DNA of 64,000 bases from Neisseria sicca (lineage in GTDB: Bacteria > Pseudomonadota > Gammaproteobacteria > Burkholderiales > Neisseriaceae), in NCBI RefSeq assembly GCF_003044565.1, contig NZ_POXG01000003.1, positions 124,001 through 188,000 of the forward strand, given 5' to 3'. The notes beneath the pieces are model-generated. The model did not search any database. It was given only the letters and a program-made list of their open reading frames with translations, and was not told where the DNA came from. The translations under genes and the position numbers were made by a program. Position 1 is the stretch's first letter, and the number at the start of each line of letters is the position of its first letter. Of this stretch, positions 57,443 through 64,000 are shown piece after piece.

Positions 57443-57502
57443 GGGCCGTTCGGAAATATCGGGCTTCGCAATGCGTTTAAGCCGGTATTTTCCGAACGGC
57501 CC
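57443..57502. repeat. Perfect 17-bp inverted repeat in the hemophilin/Slam gap
   Basis: GGGCCGTTCGGAAAATA-type arms (57443-57459 and 57486-57502) are exact complements around 26 bases containing CGGGC and GCCGG. The 329-bp gap holds this, the preceding hairpin, and uptake words at about 57550 and 57632. It could be a terminator, a processing site that sets the expression ratio, or a mobile-element remnant. Confidence 0.6.
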
Positions 57503-57676
57503 GTGAGTTTGAAGGCGTGCTGTTTCGATGGGCTTGAGAAACTCATTTTTCAGACGACCCGGCAGGGGCTTTCATGCAAATAAACAATGCTCTTGCCCGG
57601 TAAAGATGAAATGTCAGTTTTTCTTTGAAAAGGTCGTCTGAAAAACAAAGCCGCCCGATACACAGGAAAGAATTTT

Positions 57677-59143
57677 ATGAAACGCCTTTTGCTCCTTCCT
57701 TTTTTTATCAGCCTGTTGCCTCACGCGTTTGCCGACGACAGGGAAGACCGCTTCATGCAGCTCAAACAGGGAACGGAACTCCGCCGCGCGCAGCAGGAAA
57801 GGAACGAAGCGGACAATACGGCGATCGAATTCGGCGCGGGAGAAATGCAGGACGGCGAAGATTTGGCGTTGTCGCTGATGAAGGCGGTCAACGCGCAAAA
57901 CGAGGAAGAAACGGCGCGGCTGTTGGACATTTACCGCCGTCAGGATGATTACGACCCCGATATAGTGCTGTTTGCCGAGGCCAATCAGGCGGTGTTCCGC
58001 GACGATTTGAAGGCCGCGCTGGCGAAATACCGCGAGCTTTACCGCAAAAATCCCGAATTTCTGCGCGGCCGCCTGGATTTGGCGCGGCTGCTGTTTATAG
58101 ACAAACAAAACAAAGAATCGACGGCATTGTTCGAGGGCATCGATATTCCCGAAGTGCCCGCCGTCAATGAGAAAATCAAAGTGTTTGCCGACGCTTTGAA
58201 GAAACGCGATGCGTGGAGCGGTTCGGTTTCGTTCGGCGCGGGTTACGACACCAACTTAAACCAGTCGTCGGGCGCGACGGTTGTCCGCAATCAGACAAGC
58301 TGCGGTTTCGATTCGAACGGGCAGCCGATTCTGGACGATGCCGGAATGCTGTCCTGCCGCAACGAACGGCTTGACGCCTACGCGCCCGATGCGTTGAAAA
58401 ACCGGATGTGGGTATATGAAGCCAACTTAAGCAGACGCATTTCGCTCAACGGCCACCACGGCCTGCAACTGGGCGGCTACGTATGGGGCCGGCTTTATCC
58501 CGGCAACAAAGAATACGGCGAACATAATATCAACGTCAGCCCCGCTTACAGTTTTCAGAGCAAAGACCATTCCTTCAGTGTCGGCCCGCAGGTGCAATAC
58601 GAATGGTCGGGCGGCAAACTGCGCGACAGCAGCGCCGGCATCAGCACGGCATACAGCCGCACCTTTTCCGACCAAGCCTCGCTGGGCGTGCAGCTCGACC
58701 ACAAATACGACCGCTACCGCGGCGAATTAAAACATTTCAACGGCCCGCAGACGCTTCTGTTCACCACCGCCATCTACGCCCTGCCGAAAGACTGGCTGGT
58801 ATTCGGCGGCTACGACTACCTGCGCAAAAACAGCCGCGAAAAAGTGGATTCCTACCGTCGGCACGGCCTGCGTGCAGGTGTCAACAAGCGTTTCGAATCC
58901 GGCATCGACGCCACCTTTCAGGCAATCTGGCGTAAAACAGCCTATCAGGACTACCATGCCTGGCTGGAAACCCGCCGCCATGATTTCGAACGCACCTATC
59001 AGTTGGACATCAAATTTGACCGTCCTTTCCTCCGCGGCTTCGTACCCGTCCTCACCGTAAAACACACCGACAACAAAAGCTCGTCCTGGCTGAACCGCTA
59101 CAAACGCAACGAATTTACCGTCAAAGCAGAATACAAGTTTTAA
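57677..59143 (+). CDS. Slam outer-membrane translocator (surface lipoprotein assembly modulator type), 488 aa
   Basis: The signal peptide (MKRLLLLPFFISLLPHAFA) leads to an N-terminal TPR-like periplasmic domain (about 45-175: ALAKYRELYRKNPEFLRGRLDLARLLF). A 14-strand type barrel (SGSVSFGAGYDTNLNQSS onward) ends NEFTVKAEYKF with terminal Phe. This is the DUF560/Slam layout and the usual length. Slams move TbpB-like proteins or hemophilins across the outer membrane; the adjacent secreted protein is its likely substrate. AGGAAAG precedes the ATG. Confidence 0.9.
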   Translation: MKRLLLLPFFISLLPHAFADDREDRFMQLKQGTELRRAQQERNEADNTAIEFGAGEMQDGEDLALSLMKAVNAQNEEETARLLDIYRRQDDYDPDIVLFAEANQAVFRDDLKAALAKYRELYRKNPEFLRGRLDLARLLFIDKQNKESTALFEGIDIPEVPAVNEKIKVFADALKKRDAWSGSVSFGAGYDTNLNQSSGATVVRNQTSCGFDSNGQPILDDAGMLSCRNERLDAYAPDALKNRMWVYEANLSRRISLNGHHGLQLGGYVWGRLYPGNKEYGEHNINVSPAYSFQSKDHSFSVGPQVQYEWSGGKLRDSSAGISTAYSRTFSDQASLGVQLDHKYDRYRGELKHFNGPQTLLFTTAIYALPKDWLVFGGYDYLRKNSREKVDSYRRHGLRAGVNKRFESGIDATFQAIWRKTAYQDYHAWLETRRHDFERTYQLDIKFDRPFLRGFVPVLTVKHTDNKSSSWLNRYKRNEFTVKAEYKF

Positions 59144-59147
59144 GCCC

Positions 59148-59183
59148 CGAGGTCGTCTGAAAACGAATTTTTAGACGACCTCG
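59148..59183. terminator. Uptake-type terminator after the Slam gene
   Basis: CGAGGTCGTCTGAAAA faces TTTTTAGACGACCTCG, close behind the stop. Confidence 0.7.
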
Positions 59184-59296
59184 AGGGTTTGTGTTGCATA
59201 AGCTGTCAGCTAAGGAGTCGGTTTTGTAAGAGTGCTATTTTTATCCTGAATACACGTTATAATACGAACCTTGTTTTCAAACCGATTCGAGATCCT

Positions 59297-59336
59297 GTTT
59301 TCAGACGACCTTTAAGATAAAAGGTCGTCTGAAAAC
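59297..59336. repeat. Uptake-sequence inverted pair upstream of dnaG
   Basis: GTTTTCAGACGACCTTT and AAAGGTCGTCTGAAAAC, about 30 bp before the dnaG start; here the words face away from the Slam gene. Confidence 0.6.
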
Positions 59337-59367
59337 GTTTGTCCCGTCCATACGCATCCGCCGAACT

Positions 59368-61140
59368 ATGATTCCATCCGATTTCATTGACGAGCTTCTG
59401 GCCAAAGTCGATATTGTCGATATTATCGACGAGCAGGTTCCGCTGAAGAAGGGCGGGGCGAACTATATGGCTTGTTGTCCGTTCCACAAGGAAAAGACGC
59501 CGTCGTTTTCGGTCAGTCCGACCAAGCAGTTTTATCATTGTTTCAGTTGCGGGGCGCATGGTTCGGCGATTGGTTTTGTGATGGAACATCAGGGGTTGTC
59601 GTTTCCGGAGGCGGTGCAGTTTCTCGCCGACCGCGTGGGCATGGTTGTGCCTAAAGTGCGCGGGCAGAACGATAATCCTGAAGTCCGTGCCGAACGTAAG
59701 AAAAAACAGCAGACGCTGGAGGAAACGACGGCGGCAGCGGCTGATTTTTATGCGCAACAGTTGAAATTCAATCCGGCGGCGAAGGCTTATTTGGACAAGC
59801 GCGGCTTGAGCGCGGAAGTCATCGCTCATTATGGTTTGGGCTACGCGCCTGACGGCTGGCAGCCTTTGGCGCAGGTGTTCCAGCCGTACCCTAATACTGC
59901 GTTGGTGGATACGGGTATGGTGATTGACAATGAGGGGCGGCATTACGACCGTTTCCGTCATCGGATTATGTTCCCCATTCGCAATCCGCGCGGGCAGGTG
60001 ATTGGTTTTGGCGGCAGGGTGTTGGACGACTCGAAGCCGAAATATTTAAATTCGCCTGATACGCCTCTGTTTGATAAAGGAAAAAACCTTTACGGATTGT
60101 ATGAAGGACGTGCTGCGGTCAAAGAAGCAGGGCGGATCTTGGTGGTCGAAGGCTATATGGACGTGGTCGCGCTGGCGCAGTTCGGCGTGGGCTACGGCGT
60201 GGCGGCTTTGGGCACGGCGACGACGGCGGAACACGTCAAAATCCTGATGCGGCAGGCGGACAGTATTTATTTCTGTTTCGACGGCGACAGCGCGGGGCGG
60301 AAAGCGGCGTGGCGCGCGCTGGAAAATGCGTTGCCGCAGTTGAAAGACGACAAATCGCTGCATTTTTTGTTCCTGCCGGAAGAACACGACCCTGACAGCT
60401 ACATCCGCGCTTACGGAAAAGCGCAATTTGAAGATGCGCTGTTGAACCAAAGCAAGCCGCTGTCGGAGTATTTCTGGGAACATCTTTCAGACGACCTCAA
60501 TCTCAATACGCAGGAAGGTAAGGCGGAATTGGTGAAAACCAGTTCGCCGCTTTTGGCGCAAATTACCGCGCCGGCATTGGCTTATCTGTTAAAACAAAGA
60601 CTTAGCGAGCTGGTCGGCATCGATCCCGACAATCTCGCCCAACTGCTGGGGCAGGAAGCACCGAAGCGGCACGTCAAACAAAAAAGCTACAAACTGCCTC
60701 CGATTTCCGTCAAGCAACCCGTCATGCTGACGCTGGTGCAACGGCAAATCCGCAGCCTCTTGATAAATCCGGATTGGGCTGCATATATAGACCTGCCCGA
60801 TTATTTGGCGTTGGACGGCGATTTCGCCTGTCTTGCCAATCTCGCCGAAACCATTAAAAGCCATGCCGCGGAACCTGCTACCGCGCAGGTTTTAGAGTAT
60901 ATGCGCGGTTCTCCTTATGAAGAAACCGTGAACCAAATCTTCCAATCGACACTCTATTCTGAAGAAATGGAAGGCGGAGGCGAAGAAGACCGCGAAAACT
61001 TCCAAATCGGCATGAAGAAACTCCTTAACGAGTTAAAATACCAACAAATCGAAACCCTCAAGCAGAAAAGCCTGCAATCGGGTTTGAATGAAAATGAAAA
61101 AAAACTCTTGCTGTCGCTTTTGACGGCAAAGCAAAATTGA
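59368..61140 (+). CDS. dnaG: DNA primase, 590 aa
   Basis: It makes RNA primers at the replication fork. CHC2-type zinc finger (CCPFHKEKTPSFSVSPTKQ, then FHCFSCG-like YHCFSCGAHG), catalytic Toprim core with VVEGYMDVVALAQFGV and FDGDSAGRKAAWRALE, and a C-terminal DnaB-binding helical domain. Standard length. It precedes rpoD, a common order. Confidence 0.95.
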   Translation: MIPSDFIDELLAKVDIVDIIDEQVPLKKGGANYMACCPFHKEKTPSFSVSPTKQFYHCFSCGAHGSAIGFVMEHQGLSFPEAVQFLADRVGMVVPKVRGQNDNPEVRAERKKKQQTLEETTAAAADFYAQQLKFNPAAKAYLDKRGLSAEVIAHYGLGYAPDGWQPLAQVFQPYPNTALVDTGMVIDNEGRHYDRFRHRIMFPIRNPRGQVIGFGGRVLDDSKPKYLNSPDTPLFDKGKNLYGLYEGRAAVKEAGRILVVEGYMDVVALAQFGVGYGVAALGTATTAEHVKILMRQADSIYFCFDGDSAGRKAAWRALENALPQLKDDKSLHFLFLPEEHDPDSYIRAYGKAQFEDALLNQSKPLSEYFWEHLSDDLNLNTQEGKAELVKTSSPLLAQITAPALAYLLKQRLSELVGIDPDNLAQLLGQEAPKRHVKQKSYKLPPISVKQPVMLTLVQRQIRSLLINPDWAAYIDLPDYLALDGDFACLANLAETIKSHAAEPATAQVLEYMRGSPYEETVNQIFQSTLYSEEMEGGGEEDRENFQIGMKKLLNELKYQQIETLKQKSLQSGLNENEKKLLLSLLTAKQN

Positions 61141-61360
61141 ACGAACGGCAATCCCTGCCGAATCCAGCAACCTTCAGGCCGTCAGAAAAGCATTGTCCCA
61201 AGCTGCGAATATGATCCCGCAGAACACCCGTCCCAAAGAGCTTTCAGACGACCTCAGAGTGATAGCCCAACAGATTGACTTTAAATCGGTTATCACTCTG
61301 TTCCGCCTTCAGGTGCATCATGCAAACCGTCGGCACACCATCAGATCAAGAAAGTAATCC

Positions 61361-63310
61361 ATGTCTAAAGACCAAAATCACGAAGACTATCAAGAACAGG
61401 ACGACAACCGTCCGCTGACCCTCGAAGAGCAGCGCGCCCGCCTGCGCCAGCTCATCATCATGGGTAAGGAGCGCGGCTACATCACTTATTCCGAAATCAA
61501 CGACGCCTTGCCCGACGATATGTCCGATGCGGATCAAATCGACAACATCGTCAGCATGATTTCCGGCTTGGGCATCCAAGTGACCGAGCAGGCACCTGAT
61601 GCGGAAGACATTTTGTTGAGTGACAACGCCGCCGCCGTAACCGACGACGATGCCGTTGCCGAAGCCGAAGCCGCCTTGTCCAGCGCGGACTCCGAGTTCG
61701 GCAGAACCACCGATCCCGTGCGTATGTATATGCGCGAAATGGGGCAGGTTGACCTGCTGACCCGCGAAGACGAAATCATCATCGCCAAAAAAATCGAAAA
61801 CGCCCTGAAAAACATGGTGCAGGCGATTTCCGCCTGTCCGGGTTCTATCGCTGAAATCCTCGCGCTGATCGAGCAAATCCGCAAGGATGAAATCCGCGTG
61901 GACGAAGTGGTTGAAGCCATCATCGATCCGAACGAAGTGTTGCTCAACGAATTGGGCTTGGGGCACTTGGAAAGCGCGTCAAACGACGACGATTCCGGTA
62001 GCAGCGACGAAGATGAAGAGGATGAAGACGAAGATGACGACGATTCCGGCAGCGATGCCGAAGCCATGTCCGCCGCCCATCTTGCCGAATTGAAGCAAAA
62101 AGTGCTGGATCATTTCGCCTTCATCGAAAGCGAATACGGCAAGATGATCAAAAAGCTGGAAAAACACGACAGCCGTCACCCGGATTATCTGGCACACCGC
62201 GACGCCATTGCCAACAAGCTCTTGGAAGTCCGCTTTGCCACCCGTCAAATCGAAAGCCTCAGCGGCAACCTGCGCAGCCGTGTCGAAAATATCCGCAAGC
62301 TCGAACGCGAAATCCGCGACATCTGCCTTGACCGAGCCCATATGGAACGCGACTACTTCATCCAAAACTTCCTGCCCGAAATCACCAACCTGAAATGGGT
62401 GGAAGAAGAAGTCGCCAAAGGCAGAGTCTGGAGCGACGCGCTCGACCGTTTCCGCCACGCCATCCTCGAAAAACAAACCGAGTTGGCAAACATGGAAAAA
62501 GAAACCCGCATTTCCATTGAAGAGCTGAAAGACATCAACAAAAACATGGTATTGAGCGAAAAAGAAACCGCAGCCGCCAAGCAGGAAATGATTCAGGCGA
62601 ACTTGCGTCTGGTGATTTCCATCGCCAAAAAATACACCAACCGCGGTTTGCAGTTCCTTGATTTGATTCAAGAAGGCAACATCGGCTTGATGAAGGCGGT
62701 CGACAAGTTCGAATACCGCCGCGGCTACAAATTCTCCACCTACGCAACATGGTGGATCCGCCAAGCGATTACCCGCTCGATTGCCGACCAGGCGCGCACC
62801 ATCCGTATTCCGGTGCACATGATTGAAACCATCAACAAGATGAACCGCATCTCCCGCCAGTATCTGCAAGAAACCGGCGAAGAGCCCGATTCCGCCAAAC
62901 TTGCCGAGTTGATGGAAATGCCGGAAGACAAAATCCGCAAAATCATGAAAATCGCCAAAGAGCCGATTTCGATGGAAACCCCGATCGGCGACGACGACGA
63001 TTCGCACTTGGGCGACTTCATCGAGGACGCCAACAACGTTGCCCCTGCAGACGCCGCGATGTACACCAGCCTGCACGAAGTCACCAAAGAAATCCTCGAA
63101 AGCCTGACCCCGCGCGAAGCCAAAGTCCTGCGTATGCGCTTCGGTATCGACATGAATACCGACCACACGCTCGAAGAAGTCGGCAAACAGTTTGACGTAA
63201 CCCGCGAACGTATCCGTCAAATTGAAGCCAAAGCCCTGCGCAAACTGCGTCATCCAACCCGCAGCGACCGCCTCAGAAGCTTCCTCGACAGCGAAGACAG
63301 CAAACTGTAA
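61361..63310 (+). CDS. rpoD: RNA polymerase primary sigma factor RpoD, 649 aa
   Basis: Region 1.1 lies at the N-terminus ([21 protein letters not shown]), region 1.2 in [21 protein letters not shown], then a non-conserved region with a very acidic run ([15 protein letters not shown], about 210-225), region 2 ([36 protein letters not shown]), region 3 and region 4 ([35 protein letters not shown]). It directs housekeeping transcription. Confidence 0.96.
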   Translation: MSKDQNHEDYQEQDDNRPLTLEEQRARLRQLIIMGKERGYITYSEINDALPDDMSDADQIDNIVSMISGLGIQVTEQAPDAEDILLSDNAAAVTDDDAVAEAEAALSSADSEFGRTTDPVRMYMREMGQVDLLTREDEIIIAKKIENALKNMVQAISACPGSIAEILALIEQIRKDEIRVDEVVEAIIDPNEVLLNELGLGHLESASNDDDSGSSDEDEEDEDEDDDDSGSDAEAMSAAHLAELKQKVLDHFAFIESEYGKMIKKLEKHDSRHPDYLAHRDAIANKLLEVRFATRQIESLSGNLRSRVENIRKLEREIRDICLDRAHMERDYFIQNFLPEITNLKWVEEEVAKGRVWSDALDRFRHAILEKQTELANMEKETRISIEELKDINKNMVLSEKETAAAKQEMIQANLRLVISIAKKYTNRGLQFLDLIQEGNIGLMKAVDKFEYRRGYKFSTYATWWIRQAITRSIADQARTIRIPVHMIETINKMNRISRQYLQETGEEPDSAKLAELMEMPEDKIRKIMKIAKEPISMETPIGDDDDSHLGDFIEDANNVAPADAAMYTSLHEVTKEILESLTPREAKVLRMRFGIDMNTDHTLEEVGKQFDVTRERIRQIEAKALRKLRHPTRSDRLRSFLDSEDSKL

Positions 63311-63316
63311 AACAGC

Positions 63317-63346
63317 AAACCGCAGGTTTATCCCTGCGGTTTTTTA
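63317..63346 (+). terminator. Terminator after rpoD
   Basis: ACCGCAGG and CCTGCGGT around six bases, followed by six T. Confidence 0.85.
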
Positions 63347-63430
63347 TGGGTAAGAGGTCGTCTGAAACAGAAGTTGTACATTTTCAGACGACCTGTTTTG
63401 CATTCATTGCACTATGGTCGGTTAAAACCC

Positions 63431-63535
63431 GTAGCGCGGGCTTTGCCCGCGGATAATAGGGGAAGTTTCGGCAGTTTTTTACTTATTATCTCCAGCTCTT
63501 TTACTCATCATCTTCGTGGGCAAAGCCCACGCTAC
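63431..63535. repeat. Spaced inverted repeat GTAGCGCGGGCTTTGCCCGCG
   Basis: Each arm is itself a small palindrome (CGCGGGCTTTGCCCGCG; CGTGGGCAAAGCCCACG). The two arms are inverted copies with two differences, 63 bp apart. This could be a small non-autonomous repeat element. Confidence 0.6.
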
Positions 63536-63542
63536 ATTGCGT

Positions 63543-63649
63543 TATAGTGGATTAAATTTAAATCAGGACAAGGCGACGAAGCCGTAGACAGTACAAATAG
63601 TACGGCAAGGCGAGGCAACGCCGTACTGGTTTAAATTTAATCCACTATA
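63543..63649. mobile_element. Correia element, short form (107 bp), opposite orientation
   Basis: TATAGTGGATTAAATTTAAA and TTTAAATTTAATCCACTATA ends; same orientation and nearly the same sequence as the copy at 50930. Confidence 0.93.
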
Positions 63650-63688
63650 TCTTTCCTAGACCGGCTGGCAATCAAAACATGGTTGTAA

Positions 63689-63735
63689 AAAAGGTCGTCT
63701 GAAAAACCGTTTTCCCGCTTTTTCAGACGACCTTT
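63689..63735. terminator. Uptake-sequence pair behind truB
   Basis: AAAGGTCGTCTGAAAAA and TTTTTCAGACGACCTTT around 13 bases. Confidence 0.7.
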
Positions 63736-63764
63736 CCTATATTTTCACTGAATCATCAAACCAT

Positions 63765-64000
63765 TCAGTCTTTCGCCGTATTCATCAGCCGCAGGGCTTT
63801 GAGGCGACCGATTTCTTTTTGGTATTCCACCAGGCCGATAAATGTTCCGCTTCTGTCGTAAACGCGGATGGGCTGGTCGGCGGGGATGTCTTCGGTAAAC
63901 TGCGGGCGTTGGCCGCATTTGAGCATGGCTACGGCGCGGTCGTTCAGTTCGATTTTGGGGAGGTGCCGCACTAAAACGTCGCAGGGCAGGAGCAGGGCGT
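63765..64000 (-). CDS. truB: tRNA pseudouridine-55 synthase TruB, 3' end only
   Basis: The minus-strand frame is open to the window edge and reads LPCDVLVRHLPKIELNDRAV through FTEDIPADQPIRVYDRSGTF to the stop. This is the C-terminal PUA-like part of bacterial TruB, which modifies U55 of tRNAs. The catalytic domain lies beyond the window. Met at 63971 is internal, not the start. Confidence 0.85.
   Translation of the reverse strand, partial: ALLLPCDVLVRHLPKIELNDRAVAMLKCGQRPQFTEDIPADQPIRVYDRSGTFIGLVEYQKEIGRLKALRLMNTAKD

Larger units (their letters stand above)
63311..63764. other. rpoD/truB convergent intergenic region
   Basis: 454 bp without a gene. It contains the rpoD terminator, two inverted uptake pairs (63355-63394 and 63689-63735), a spaced inverted repeat (63431-63451/63515-63535) and a short Correia element. 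Confidence 0.75.

Noticed and set aside
61979..63253. 424-codon minus-strand frame opposite rpoD
   Set aside because: Mirror of strong rpoD codon bias; no domains and no ribosome-binding site.

Overview
The window is a chromosomal segment of a Neisseria species. The 12-base uptake word AGGTCGTCTGAA occurs dozens of times, mostly as inverted pairs behind genes. This is the dialect described for the N. mucosa / N. sicca / N. macacae group, and differs from the ATGCCGTCTGAA form of meningococci and gonococci. Six Correia elements (TATAGTGGATTAA ends) and neisserial gene orders agree with this. No species can be fixed from sequence alone.

Layout. (1) 1-11340 is the right end of a prophage: a tail-tip protein J carrying a 1,059-bp internal tandem repeat, small phage genes, a holin-like protein, an M15 endopeptidase, nested Rz/Rz1 spanins, a Bro-N antirepressor with a probable c4-type antisense RNA leader, and a tyrosine integrase lying against the 5' end of dusC. 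(2) 11478-20411 holds dusC, lldD and an iron-sulfur cluster locus (iscR, iscS, a 42-aa acidic Cys protein, iscU, iscA, hscB). The isc locus is interrupted by an AT-rich insert with 70-bp repeats and by a 179-bp tandem duplication. arfA lies convergent to iscA, and its coding sequence runs through a terminator hairpin. (3) 20500-25600 holds waaF, a membrane gene bracketed by two full-length Correia elements, a low-molecular-weight phosphatase, a conserved protein and an osmoprotectant-type ABC ATPase. (4) 26091-29680 is an AT-rich two-gene Gabija-type anti-phage system (OLD nuclease plus UvrD-like helicase). (5) 29845-42524 holds two lipoproteins, a GlxA-type regulator divergent from an amber-interrupted metallo-hydrolase, a deletion chimera of a methyltransferase and tehA, a CsbD protein, an OpuC-type permease/binding-protein fusion, argS, prmB, tgt and others. 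(6) 42782-50848 is the classical translation cluster tRNA-Val, thrS, infC, rpmI, rplT, pheS, pheT, ihfA. (7) 51215-59143 holds a succinate-semialdehyde dehydrogenase gene and a hemophilin-type heme acquisition cluster: a large TonB-dependent receptor, a small secreted protein with a TbpB-like C-terminal barrel, and a Slam translocator. (8) 59368-64000 holds dnaG, rpoD and the 3' end of truB.

Systems of most interest: the receptor/secreted protein/Slam trio, probably exporting a heme-capturing protein and taking heme back in; the Gabija pair; the c4-like riboregulator, in which a 17-nt element matches the antirepressor ribosome-binding region; arfA predicted to be made from nonstop mRNA; and a membrane gene that seems to take its promoter from a Correia element. 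Decay is visible at the metallo-hydrolase (internal TAG), the methyltransferase/tehA fusion and a membrane gene whose ATG is out of frame after a run of five G.
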